From positions 186,001 through 250,000 of the forward strand of contig NZ_JAMQOT010000006.1 of the NCBI RefSeq assembly GCF_029502005.1: a stretch of 64,000 bases of DNA, read 5' to 3'. This document shows positions 7,195-15,474 of the stretch, in pieces. The first letter of the stretch is position 1, and every line of letters starts with the position of its first letter. The stretch is from Natrinema salsiterrestre (GTDB taxonomy: Archaea; Halobacteriota; Halobacteria; Halobacteriales; Natrialbaceae). The notes beneath the pieces were generated by a model. That model did no database searches. It worked only from the letters and a program-made list of their open reading frames with translations, and had not been told where the DNA came from. The position numbers were made by a program, and so were the translations under genes.

Positions 7195-10100
7195 CTAGTC
7201 CGACGCTTCCGCGGCCGCCAGCGGCTCGATCGCGATTTCGATCGTCACGCCTTCGACCTCCCACTCCTTGCGGTGGCCGTCCTCGACGTCCCGGCGCTCG
7301 TCGGCGCGAACCTCCTCGCTGATCAGGTCCTTCCGGTCCGAGACGAGGTCGGCGATCCGCTCGTCGTCGATGGAAAACTCGAGCGCGATCCGCTCTTCGA
7401 CGTCGAGCTCGAGGTCCTTGCGCATCTCCTGGACGCGGCGGATGACCTCGCGAGCGTAGCCCTCGCTCTCGATGTCGTCGGTCAGCGAAGCATCGACGTA
7501 GGCCACGCCGCGATCGTCGCCGTCGGTTCCGAAGGCAGTGCCGGCGACGCTGTCGGGCGTCTGCGTCACGAAGGACACCATCTCGTCAGTGATCTCTTCG
7601 CCGTCCTCGAGGACGTCCGAGACGGCGTCCTCGATCGCCTCGAGGCTCGGCTCGTCGATGCGGGCCTCGTTGAGCGCGTTCATGACCTGTCCGGCGCGGT
7701 CGCCGAAGGCTGGGCCGAGTTCGCTCATGTCCGCTTCCGCGCTGTACTGAAGCTCCTCCCAGCGATCATCGGGCGAGACGAGTTCGATCTCGCGGGCGTT
7801 GAGCCGGTCCTCGAGCAGTTCGGTGTGTCGTTCGACGGCGTCGACCACGCGCTCGTCGTCCGCCGCGACGACGACGCGCGGAACGGGCCAGCGCAGCTTG
7901 CGGCCGGCCTGCTGGCGGGCGTTCGCGCCGGCTTCCTCGATCGCGCGGAGGAGCGAGACGTCCACCTCGAGCCGGTCGTCCTGGAAGTACTCGTCGACCG
8001 CCGGCCAGTCCTCCATGTGGACGGTGTCGAACCCGTCCTCGCCGGTTAACGTGGCGTAGATCTCCTCGCTGATGAACGGCGCGTACGGCGCGAGCAGGGC
8101 GATGCTCTCGCGGAGTACGCGGTAGATCGTCGCGTAGGCGGCCCGTTTCGAGCCGCTGTCCTCCTCGGCCCACATGCGCTCGCGGACCGCCTGCACGTAG
8201 AACCGGGAGACGTCGTCGACGACGAACTCGATGAGCGCGTCGAGCGCCCGATCCTGCCGGCGGTCCTCGAAGGCGTCGGTCATCTCCGCCTTCGTGGACT
8301 GCAAGCGGGCGAGCACCCACTCGTCGATCAGCTCGAGGTCTTCATCCACGTCCTCGAGCGTCGTTTCGGTGGGGTCGAACTCGTCCAGGCGCATGTACGG
8401 CAGCGGGAACCGGAAGACGTTCCACAGCGTCCGGAGGTGGTTCTCCATCGTCTGCATCCCGTCCCAGTCGAAGCGCATGTCCTCGCCCTGCGGGTTGTTC
8501 GAGAGGAGGAACATGCGCATCACGTCCCGCCCGTGGCGGTCGATCGCCTCGTGGGGATCGATCAGGATGTCCTTGGACTTGCTCATCGCGCGACCGTCGG
8601 GCATGAGCGCGTGGCCGTGCATCAGGACCTCCTGATACGGGCTCTCGCCGAGCGCGGCGGTGCCCATCCCCAGCTGGGACCAGAACCAGCCCCGGGTCTG
8701 GTCGTGGGCCTCGAGGATGAAGTCCGCGGGCCAGAGCTCGTCGAATCGGCTGTCGTCCGAGGGGTAGTCCAGCGTGCCCCACGACGCGACGGAGGAGTCG
8801 AGCCAGACGTCGAACACGTCGGGGACGCGGGTGTAGGTAGTGTCCCCGTCAGTGATCGTCAGATCGTCGACCGTGTCCTTGTGGAGGTCGACGTCGTCGG
8901 CGTCGACGTCCTGATCGACGCGCTCGGCGAGTTCCTCGCGGTCGCTGACGACGATTCGGTCTTCGTCGTCGTCCCGATCCTCCGGCGTCCAGATCGGGAG
9001 CGGGATTCCCCAGTAGCGCTGTCGGGAGACGTTCCAGTCGGGGGCCTCCTCGACGAAGTCCCGGAACCGATTGTCCCGGGCCCACTCGGGGTGCCACTCG
9101 CTGTCCTCGATGTTCTCGAGGAGATCCTCCTTGATGTCCGTGATCGTGATGAACCACTGGTCGGTGACGATCTGGAGGATCCCCGTGTCACAGCGCCAGC
9201 AGTGGCCGTAACTGTGATTGACGGTGCCGGAGGCGAGCAGTGCGCCGTTGTCCTCGAGGTCGGCCGTGATCTCCGGATCGGCGTCTTTGACGAACTGACC
9301 CGCGTACTTGCCGCCTTCTTCGGTGTAGACGCCGTCGCCGCCGACGGGACAGAAGATCGGGAAGCCGAGTTCGCGACCGCGCTCGAAGTCCACCTCACCG
9401 TGGCCCGGTGCGGAGTGGACGAGCCCGGTCCCGTCGCCGTCGGTATCGACGTAGTCGGCCGCGTAGACCTCGAACGCGCCCTCGGCGTCGACGTGGTCGG
9501 GCACTTCCTCTGCGAGGGGGTGCTCATAGGACCAACCGAGCAGTTCCTCGCCGGACAACTCCTCGACGACCTCGTAGTCGTCGTAGCGGCCCTCTTTCAG
9601 GACCTCCTCGTGTTTCGCGTCGGCGACGTAGAGGAGTTCCTCCTCGCCGTCCTTCTCGGCGCGCACGCCGACGTAGTCCCCGTCCTCGTCGACGGCGACG
9701 AAGGTGTTCGCCGGGACCGTCCACGGCGTCGTCGTCCAGATGACGATCGACCCGTCGCGGTCGGCGAGGTCGAATTTGACGTAGATCGAGGGGTCCTCGA
9801 CGTCCTCGTACTCGACCTCGTTGTTCGCGATGGCGGTCTCACAGCGCGGACACTGGGAGATCGAGCGATGGCCCTTCTCGACGAGGCCGCGGTCGGCGGC
9901 CTTCGAGAAGCCCCACCAGGCGGCCTCCATGTACTCCGGTTCGACCGTCCGGTAGGGGTCGTCCCAGTCCATCCAGACGCCGAAGTCCTGGAAGTCCTCC
10001 TGGAGCCCCTCGAGTTGCTCGTTGGCGTAGTCCTTGCACTCCTGGATGAAGTTCTCCTCGCCGAACTCCTCGATGTCCTGTTTGTTCTCGAACCCGAGTC

Positions 10101-10401
10101 GCTCCTCGACGCGGGTCTCGATGGGGAGCCCGTGCATGTCGTAGCCCGGGCGGTCGGTCACGTCGTACCCCTGCATCCGGAGGAAGCGGAGGTAGACGTC
10201 CTTCAGCGACTTGTTCCAGGTGGTTCCCATGTGCGCCGAGCCCGACGTGTACGGCGGGCCGTCGACGAAGAAGTAGGACTCGCCGTCCGATCGATGCTCG
10301 ACCGTCTGCTCGTAGGCGTCGACCTCGTCCCAGTACTCGAACACCTGCTGCTCGAGTTCGTGTGGGTCGTACTGGTCGTCGACCTCGTCGAACCTGCTCA
10401 T
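7195..10401 (-). CDS. ileS: isoleucyl-tRNA synthetase
   Basis: A 1068-residue class I aminoacyl-tRNA synthetase charging tRNA-Ile. The HIGH-equivalent is in PPYTSGSAHMGT near residue 50 and the KMSKS-equivalent is AMSKSKDI. Between them are the large CP1 editing domain and cysteine pairs (CPRC, CWRC) typical of the family. After the anticodon-binding domain comes the archaeal/eukaryal-like C-terminal extension. The length is normal for archaeal IleRS. The stop codon lies in a CTAG, and its last 39 bases are repeated 208 bases downstream. No neighbour suggests an operon. Confidence 0.95.
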   Translation of the reverse strand: MSRFDEVDDQYDPHELEQQVFEYWDEVDAYEQTVEHRSDGESYFFVDGPPYTSGSAHMGTTWNKSLKDVYLRFLRMQGYDVTDRPGYDMHGLPIETRVEERLGFENKQDIEEFGEENFIQECKDYANEQLEGLQEDFQDFGVWMDWDDPYRTVEPEYMEAAWWGFSKAADRGLVEKGHRSISQCPRCETAIANNEVEYEDVEDPSIYVKFDLADRDGSIVIWTTTPWTVPANTFVAVDEDGDYVGVRAEKDGEEELLYVADAKHEEVLKEGRYDDYEVVEELSGEELLGWSYEHPLAEEVPDHVDAEGAFEVYAADYVDTDGDGTGLVHSAPGHGEVDFERGRELGFPIFCPVGGDGVYTEEGGKYAGQFVKDADPEITADLEDNGALLASGTVNHSYGHCWRCDTGILQIVTDQWFITITDIKEDLLENIEDSEWHPEWARDNRFRDFVEEAPDWNVSRQRYWGIPLPIWTPEDRDDDEDRIVVSDREELAERVDQDVDADDVDLHKDTVDDLTITDGDTTYTRVPDVFDVWLDSSVASWGTLDYPSDDSRFDELWPADFILEAHDQTRGWFWSQLGMGTAALGESPYQEVLMHGHALMPDGRAMSKSKDILIDPHEAIDRHGRDVMRMFLLSNNPQGEDMRFDWDGMQTMENHLRTLWNVFRFPLPYMRLDEFDPTETTLEDVDEDLELIDEWVLARLQSTKAEMTDAFEDRRQDRALDALIEFVVDDVSRFYVQAVRERMWAEEDSGSKRAAYATIYRVLRESIALLAPYAPFISEEIYATLTGEDGFDTVHMEDWPAVDEYFQDDRLEVDVSLLRAIEEAGANARQQAGRKLRWPVPRVVVAADDERVVDAVERHTELLEDRLNAREIELVSPDDRWEELQYSAEADMSELGPAFGDRAGQVMNALNEARIDEPSLEAIEDAVSDVLEDGEEITDEMVSFVTQTPDSVAGTAFGTDGDDRGVAYVDASLTDDIESEGYAREVIRRVQEMRKDLELDVEERIALEFSIDDERIADLVSDRKDLISEEVRADERRDVEDGHRKEWEVEGVTIEIAIEPLAAAEASD

Positions 10402-10492
10402 ACCCGACCTAATCGCTTCCGACAGTAAAGAGGAATCGATATCGCGGATCTCTCGATCCGGTCGCTCGGGAAACCCAGTCGCGATTCAGCGC

Positions 10493-10723
10493 TCAGACGT
10501 ACTGCGAGAGGACCTTCTGGTAGCCGACTCCGTACGCGCCGGCGTAGAGCATGACGCCGCCGAGGACGGCCAGCCAGACCGCGATCATCGCCTCGCCCGA
10601 TCCGAGATGCTGCAGACTCGCCTGTTCGACGAGCACGCCGCCGACCGTCAACGCGCCCGCGACGAGGGTGTAGAGGATCAACGAGAGCGATTCCACGAGT
10701 AGTTCCGGGCCGATCGATGTCAT
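10493..10723 (-). CDS. small two-helix membrane protein
   Basis: A 76-residue protein with two hydrophobic helices (about residues 8-32 and 45-65) and a short tail ending in QYV. Family not recognised; it resembles many small haloarchaeal membrane proteins of unknown function. I prefer the ATG at 10723 over the GTG two codons upstream because GTTTACGG lies 27 bases before it on the minus strand. It is upstream of ileS with a 91-base gap, and divergent from the DNA glycosylase. Confidence 0.6.
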   Translation of the reverse strand: MTSIGPELLVESLSLILYTLVAGALTVGGVLVEQASLQHLGSGEAMIAVWLAVLGGVMLYAGAYGVGYQKVLSQYV

Positions 10724-10841
10724 TAGCACGCCTGTATCCGCCCAGCCACCGTAAACCTGTCCCCTCGCGTGCGACTCGATCGCACGGCCGCGAGCGCGCC
10801 GAACCGACCGGGCTAAAACCGCTGCAGCCGTCCCTCCGAAC

Positions 10842-11528
10842 GTGCCCGCGTCCGATCCCGACGCAGAATCCGAATCGGTACCAACCGACGACCCCGCCTA
10901 TCCGAGCGACCGCAACGTCCTCGAGCCCGACTGCACCCGCTGCCCGGCCTTAGCCGACTCCCGAGAGTGCATCTCGTGGGGGACCGGCGACCGCGACGCC
11001 GATATCGTAGTCGTCGGGGAGGCTCCCGGCCACGGCGACCTGGAAGCCGACCGCTGGCAGGGCGGGAACTGGACCGGCAAGGCCTACACCTCGCGCCACT
11101 CCGGCCGGCGCATTCGCCGGATGGTCGCTCAGATCGGCTACGGCGACGACGCCTACTACACGAACGCAGTGAAGTGTTTCCCAGCGGATCCCGACGACCC
11201 GGCGAGCAACCGCGAGCCCACTCCCGAAGAGCGCGCGAGCTGTCGAACCCACCTGCTGACAGAACTCGAGGCGATCGATCCCTCGGTCGTCCTCGCCACC
11301 GGCAAGCACGCGACGAAGACCGTGCTCGCGGCCGAGGATCGGGAACTCGAGGGATTCATCGACAGCGTCCTCGAACCGGTGCGCTGTGAGCGCCTCGACG
11401 TGTGGCTGGTGCCGATCCTCCATCCGTCCTATCAGGACGTCTGGATCGGCCGGCTGGGATACGAACCGGAGGGGTATCTCGAGGCGATCCGCGAGGTGCT
11501 GGCGGAGACGGTCGGGACGGACGTGTAA
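10842..11528 (+). CDS. uracil-DNA glycosylase, Fe-S (family 4-like)
   Basis: A 228-residue enzyme that removes uracil from DNA in base-excision repair. The substrate-binding motif GEAPG lies at 59-63 and a C-terminal HPS motif near residue 195. Four cysteines (31, 34, 112, 134) have the spacing of the 4Fe-4S cluster of family 4/5 enzymes. The N-terminus has an acidic, halophile-type extension of about 25 residues. The start is a GTG placed 26 bases after a CTAAAAC box, so probably leaderless. Family 4 fits slightly better than family 5, but the two are not separable by eye. Confidence 0.85.
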   Translation: MPASDPDAESESVPTDDPAYPSDRNVLEPDCTRCPALADSRECISWGTGDRDADIVVVGEAPGHGDLEADRWQGGNWTGKAYTSRHSGRRIRRMVAQIGYGDDAYYTNAVKCFPADPDDPASNREPTPEERASCRTHLLTELEAIDPSVVLATGKHATKTVLAAEDRELEGFIDSVLEPVRCERLDVWLVPILHPSYQDVWIGRLGYEPEGYLEAIREVLAETVGTDV

Positions 11529-11720
11529 CAGTCGCCGGGCGGAGCGCGACGCGGCTTCGAAGGGAAGCGATCAAAGCTGCTTGCCGTCACTCGATGGATC
11601 AGGCGGTGTTCGGACGATGCTCGAGCGAGAGTTCGACGGGAATTCGGTGGGAGTCGAACGGCGAGGCCCATTCGAGGCCTGCAGTGACGAGAGAGACCGC
11701 CGAACAGTTCAGTATCCTAA

Positions 11721-11730
11721 CGTTTTTTAC
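11721..11730 (+). promoter_or_regulatory. TATA-like box for candidate RNA
   Basis: CGTTTTTTAC lies about 25 bases upstream of 11750, where a run of three hairpins begins. No protein start codon is suitably placed. Confidence 0.35.
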
Positions 11731-11749
11731 GACCGGTTGAGTACCAGAG

Positions 11750-11840
11750 AAACGCGCACGAAAGTGCGCAGAGCCGGAGCGCACGGGTCCAACCAGCACT
11801 CCGGCTCACACAAACTCCCGCGTAGCGGGAGCAACTCACG
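11750..11840 (+). ncRNA. candidate three-hairpin RNA
   Basis: Three perfect stems follow each other: GCGCAC/GTGCGC closing a GAAA tetraloop (11754-11769), GAGCCGGAG/CTCCGGCTC with a 19-base loop (11771-11807) and CTCCCGC/GCGGGAG with a GTA loop (11815-11831). An ACA triplet follows hairpin 2 directly, as in H/ACA guide RNAs, but no kink-turn or guide pocket is evident. The strand is uncertain because the stems fold on either strand. It could instead be the subterminal hairpins of a decayed IS200/IS605-type end, although no transposase trace is nearby. Confidence 0.35.
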
Positions 11841-12080
11841 CTTGACAGCGATGAAATAAAGATGTGCCGACGTCTCGCCGCATCAGTTCCAGCAGCGTAG
11901 TTGCTCTTCGGTACGACGGGGCCACCCCTAAGAGAGATACATGTCCACGCGCATCCCCGGACACGGCGACTGTGGTACCGACGAACGCACGGAACCGACT
12001 GGCGGCGCGGGCACGCGTCCGCACTGCGAGTCGGTGTTCGCTGCGACGACAATCGACCGACGAACGGGTGCCGACTCGTG

Positions 12081-12308
12081 ATGCATCCGACCATCGCTGC
12101 TGCACTCGAGCGCGTCGCGGCCCTCGAAGGCCGCGAGTCGACGGCGCTCCCTCCGCTCGGCGAGACCGTCGACCCCGAGGCGCTCGGCTCGCTGCTCGAG
12201 TCGACCGGCGACGTCGCCGTTCGCTTCGAGTACGACGGCTACCGCATCGCGATCGGACCCGACCCCCGCGAGGTGGAGGTGGTGGAGGTGATCGATAGCG
12301 TGCGGTGA
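12081..12308 (+). CDS. HalOD1 output-domain protein
   Basis: A 75-residue protein matching the halobacterial output domain 1 layout: a helical N-terminus, the segment LGETVDPEALGSLL and the strand pair V-R-F-E-Y-D-G-Y-R-I. HalOD1 proteins are small stand-alone or receiver-linked modules presumed to act in signalling or transcription; the mechanism is not known. The frame is open further upstream, but that sequence is arginine-rich and not protein-like, so the ATG at 12081 is chosen. It is 42 bases upstream of the HIT gene on the same strand. Confidence 0.7.
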   Translation: MHPTIAAALERVAALEGRESTALPPLGETVDPEALGSLLESTGDVAVRFEYDGYRIAIGPDPREVEVVEVIDSVR

Positions 12309-12350
12309 GGTCGGGTAACCTTCTTGGGATGGGCCGACACACACTCGAGC

Positions 12351-12770
12351 ATGAGTACGATCTTCAGCCAGATCATCGAGGGGGAGATCCCCGCGCGAAT
12401 CGTGTACGAGGACGAGACGACGGTCGCCTTCCTCGACGCCAACCCGCTGGCCCCGGGCCACACGCTGGTCGTCCCCAGAGACGAGTACGAGCGGTTGAAT
12501 GACGTGCCCGACGACGTGGCGACAGACCTCTACGCGACCATCCACCGCATGGTTCCCGCCGTCGAGGACGCGGTCGACGCCGACGCGACCACCGTCGCGT
12601 TCAACAACGGCGAGGCCGCGGGGCAGGAGGTCCCCCACGTCCACTGCCACATCGTTCCGCGCTTCGAGGGCGACGGCGGCGGCCCCATCCACGCCGTCGC
12701 GGGCGAGCGGCCCGACCTCGCGGACGACGAACTCGACGACATCGCCGCCGACATCGAGTCTCGAGCCTGA
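12351..12770 (+). CDS. HIT-family nucleotide hydrolase/transferase
   Basis: A 139-residue histidine-triad protein. The motif H-V-H-C-H-I lies at residues 96-101, with the central histidine (98) as nucleophile in the family. The N-terminal segment (FSQIIEGEIPA, then FLDANPLAPGH) is typical of HINT/Fhit-like enzymes that hydrolyse nucleoside phosphoramidates or dinucleoside polyphosphates. An in-frame ATG at 12324 exists, but the family N-terminus begins at MSTIF, and a TAACCTTC stretch about 30 bases upstream could serve a leaderless transcript. Confidence 0.88.
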   Translation: MSTIFSQIIEGEIPARIVYEDETTVAFLDANPLAPGHTLVVPRDEYERLNDVPDDVATDLYATIHRMVPAVEDAVDADATTVAFNNGEAAGQEVPHVHCHIVPRFEGDGGGPIHAVAGERPDLADDELDDIAADIESRA

Positions 12771-12889
12771 ATCGACCGGAAGCGCTGCCGACGCCGGACG
12801 CTGCGATCGCCACTCCGACGCCGATCCGCGGCGCGACCGACGCGTTCGATCGCCGTGACGTTTTTCCGATCACCGACCGAGTGTCGCGT

Positions 12890-13120
12890 ATGACGCTCGC
12901 CGGCATCGCCGCCCAGTTTCGCGCCCACCCCGTCGCCATCACCCTCGAGCTCGGCAGCGTCCTCGTCTGCTGTCTGCTGTTCGCGGGCACCTTCGTCCTC
13001 CTCTCGCAGGGAGCCCCCACCGGCAGGGGCGACGCCTGGCTGGCGCTGATCGGCGTCGGCGTCGCCTTCGTGCTCGTCTGGACGGCGCTCGTCCCGCTGT
13101 ACGAGCGGACGCTGCGCTAG
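12890..13120 (+). CDS. small two-helix membrane protein
   Basis: A 76-residue protein with hydrophobic helices at about 17-38 and 48-68 and a short charged tail (YERTLR). Family not recognised. The ATG at 12890 is chosen over the GTG at 12881 because a GTTTTTCC box lies 27 bases upstream. Its stop codon shares CTAG with the stop of the convergent pibD gene, so the two coding regions overlap tail to tail by four bases. Confidence 0.6.
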   Translation: MTLAGIAAQFRAHPVAITLELGSVLVCCLLFAGTFVLLSQGAPTGRGDAWLALIGVGVAFVLVWTALVPLYERTLR

Positions 13121-14136
13121 AACAGGATCCCGAACAGCAGATCGCCGTAGCCCAGCGCGATCACCAGTCCCACGAAGATCGGGACGAGAAACGGCGTCCC
13201 CGGCGAGATCCAGACCGTCTCTTCCTCGGCGAGTACCTCGAGCCCCTCGCGGAGCGTCTCGGGCGTCGTTCCGTATGCCGAGCTATCGATATCGTCCAGA
13301 AAGGCGGCTGCACCCCACGGATCGTCGTACTCCGCGGCTGACGCCGGATCCGGGTCGCGATCCTCGTCGGGATCCGACTCGAGCGCGCCGCCGTCTCCGC
13401 GAACCGACACGTCCGCGGTCACCGCGCCGTCGGTCGGCGGGTTCGGCTCGTCGGGAAGCGTCGCCGGGTCCCGATATCGGTCGGGCCGCTCGCGCAGATC
13501 GGCCAGCGAGAGTCCCCGCCAGCGGAGGTACATCCGCAGCGCGTCGAGGTCGAGCCCGCCGCGAGAGAGCCCCGTCGGCGTCTCGAGCAGGCGGCCGTGG
13601 GTCTCCGGAATCCGATCCCAGGAGACGGGCCAGCCGACGAACATGACCGGGGCGATCCGGCCCGCGGCGGCGTTGCGGACGGCGAGGGCGAGCGGGAGCG
13701 CGACCCCGACGAGGACGGTGTTCGTCAGGATCGTAAACGAAAACGTCCCGATGCGGGTCGTCTCGAGCGGCAGCGTCACCGATCCCAAGGCGTACTCGGG
13801 AAACGTCGGGAAGAGGACGGCGAGGACGAGCAGGGCCTTCGCGTCGGCCCCACCGAAGCCGCCGAACCACCAGAACAGGTAGGCGATCGGGACGACCACG
13901 CCCAGACTGATCGCCGTCGGAATCAGGAACTCGTAGGTCCACGCGGTCCCGCCGGCGGTCCAGGAGAGCCATCCCTCCCAGGCCAACAGCGCGGCACCGA
14001 GCAGCGAGAGGGGGATCCAGACGGCACTCGAGACCCGCCGCGTCTCGATATCGCGGTAGGCGGCCCAGGCGAAGACCGGAACGGCGACGAGTCGAAGGAG
14101 GTCCGGACTCGTCGCCGAGACGCCGGAAACTGTCAC
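13117..14136 (-). CDS. pibD: prepilin/preflagellin peptidase, A24 family
   Basis: A 339-residue polytopic membrane aspartate protease. It cleaves the positively charged leader of type IV pilins and archaellins before assembly. The two catalytic aspartates are in AYRDIETR (D29) and in GGADAKA (D98), the GxGD-type motif. At least six hydrophobic segments are visible. A long acidic hydrophilic insert (roughly 210-295) separates the last two helices, as in haloarchaeal homologues. The frame remains open to a GTG at 14223, but that extension is arginine-rich, so I prefer the GTG at 14136; the exact start is uncertain. Confidence 0.85.
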   Translation of the reverse strand: MTVSGVSATSPDLLRLVAVPVFAWAAYRDIETRRVSSAVWIPLSLLGAALLAWEGWLSWTAGGTAWTYEFLIPTAISLGVVVPIAYLFWWFGGFGGADAKALLVLAVLFPTFPEYALGSVTLPLETTRIGTFSFTILTNTVLVGVALPLALAVRNAAAGRIAPVMFVGWPVSWDRIPETHGRLLETPTGLSRGGLDLDALRMYLRWRGLSLADLRERPDRYRDPATLPDEPNPPTDGAVTADVSVRGDGGALESDPDEDRDPDPASAAEYDDPWGAAAFLDDIDSSAYGTTPETLREGLEVLAEEETVWISPGTPFLVPIFVGLVIALGYGDLLFGILF

Positions 14137-14288
14137 GGATAGCTCTCTCGAGCGAAGGAGCGTTACGTTTTCGGCTCGGGCGAGCGCTCGAGAGGGGGAG
14201 CGAGCCGTCGGCTCCGCGGTCACGAGCGTCCGTTCGAAATAACGGGACGAAACGAATCAACCGGGGAAAACCGCCGTCGCGACTCGAG

Positions 14289-15443
14289 TCAGGTCGGTGC
14301 CACGGCGTCGACCTCGGACAGCGAGCGATTTTTCACCGCCCGTCCGTCGCGGTCGTCGAAGAGGTGGATCGCGTCCGGCGGGATGGTGGCGACGACGCGG
14401 TCGCCGCTGGAGACGTTTCGCATCCCGCTGATCGTGACGATAAACGTGTCCGGATCGGGGCCGTCGTCGTCGGCGAATCGGAGGTAGATGTTGTTCGACT
14501 CCCCGACCGGTTCGACCACGTCGACGACGCATTCGAAATCGTGTTCGCCGACCGAGGACTTCGTCGCGTGGAACTCGATGTCCTCCGGCCGGACGCCGAG
14601 CGTGAACTCCGTCGCGTCGCCCAGCGACGATCGAACGTCGCCGGGGAGCGGATAGGAGAAACGCTCGCCGGTCAGCGCATCGTCCGACAGCGTCACGTCG
14701 AAGAAGTTCATCGACGGCTCGCCGATGAAGCCGGCGACGAATCGGTTGTTCGGTGTGTGGTAACACTCCAGTGGCGTGCCGACCTGCTGGAGGACGCCGT
14801 CGTTGAGGACCGCGATGCGGTCGCCCATCGTCATCGCCTCCGTCTGGTCGTGCGTGACGTAGACCGTCGTCACGCTGAGGTCCTCCTGAATCCGCTGGAG
14901 CTCCGTCCGCATCGTCGCGCGGAGCTTGGCGTCGAGGTTCGAGAGCGGCTCGTCCATCAGGAAGGCCTCCGGATCGCGGACGATGGCGCGGCCGAGCGCC
15001 ACCCGCTGTTGCTGACCGCCGGAGAGCTCCGACGGTTTGCGATCGAGGAGGTCCTCGATACCCATCATCGCGGCCGTCTCCTCGACGATCGACGTCATCT
15101 CGTCGTCGGCCATGTCAGTCGATTCCTCCAGCCCGAAGCGCATGTTCTCCCGGACGGTCATGTGCGGGTACAGCGCGTACGACTGGAACACCATCGCGAT
15201 GTTCCGGTCGGCGGGCGGCGTGTTGTTGATCAGTCGATTACCGAGGCGGATCTCGCCGTCGGTGACCGTCTCGAGACCCGCGATCATGCGGAGCGTCGTC
15301 GATTTCCCGCAGCCGGAGGGGCCGACGAGCACGAGGAACTCGCCGTCGTCGATGTCGATATCTACGCCGTCGACGGCGACGATCTCGTTGCTGTCGCCGT
15401 CGTTGAACACCTTCGTTACCGTATCGAGCGTTAGTTCTGCCAT
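14289..15443 (-). CDS. sugar ABC transporter ATP-binding protein (MalK/UgpC type)
   Basis: A 384-residue ATPase powering the importer encoded just upstream. It has Walker A GPSGCGKST, Q-loop VFQSYAL, signature LSGGQQQRVAL, Walker B FLMDEPLSNLD and switch VTHDQTEA. A C-terminal TOBE/OB-like regulatory region (about 240-384) includes GVRPEDIEF. Last gene of a four-gene operon; the intergenic gap to the permease is 31 bases and holds AGGTGA as a ribosome site. The substrate class (sugar or glycerol-phosphate-like) is inferred from family similarity; the exact substrate is unknown. Confidence 0.92.
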   Translation of the reverse strand: MAELTLDTVTKVFNDGDSNEIVAVDGVDIDIDDGEFLVLVGPSGCGKSTTLRMIAGLETVTDGEIRLGNRLINNTPPADRNIAMVFQSYALYPHMTVRENMRFGLEESTDMADDEMTSIVEETAAMMGIEDLLDRKPSELSGGQQQRVALGRAIVRDPEAFLMDEPLSNLDAKLRATMRTELQRIQEDLSVTTVYVTHDQTEAMTMGDRIAVLNDGVLQQVGTPLECYHTPNNRFVAGFIGEPSMNFFDVTLSDDALTGERFSYPLPGDVRSSLGDATEFTLGVRPEDIEFHATKSSVGEHDFECVVDVVEPVGESNNIYLRFADDDGPDPDTFIVTISGMRNVSSGDRVVATIPPDAIHLFDDRDGRAVKNRSLSEVDAVAPT

Positions 15444-15449
15444 AGTGAA

Positions 15450-15455
15450 TCACCT
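15450..15455 (-). promoter_or_regulatory. Shine-Dalgarno site of the ABC ATPase gene
   Basis: AGGTGA lies 6 bases upstream of the ATG at 15443, complementary to the haloarchaeal 16S rRNA end. It indicates an internal, leadered cistron and supports this start. Confidence 0.6.
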
Positions 15456-15474
15456 GTGGAAGTCGTCAGGGGGG

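Larger units (their letters stand above)
11529..12080. other. 552-base intergenic region
   Basis: No supported protein gene. The middle (11721-11840) carries a TATA-like box followed by three consecutive strong hairpins, annotated as a candidate RNA. The rest shows no recognisable element; an AAATAAAG box near 11855-11862 could act as a minus-strand promoter into the same hairpins. Confidence 0.55.

Noticed and set aside
8437-10428. Plus-strand open frame opposite ileS
   Set aside because: Antisense shadow of a conserved synthetase with hydrophobic/acidic low complexity and no family resemblance.
11529-12080. Insertion sequence remnant
   Set aside because: Hairpins resemble IS200/IS605 ends, but no transposase or TnpB fragment could be found on either strand, so it is only mentioned as an alternative.
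11864-12298. Arg-rich frames upstream of and across the HalOD1 gene
   Set aside because: Composition is not that of a halophile protein, and it overlaps the recognisable HalOD1 reading frame.
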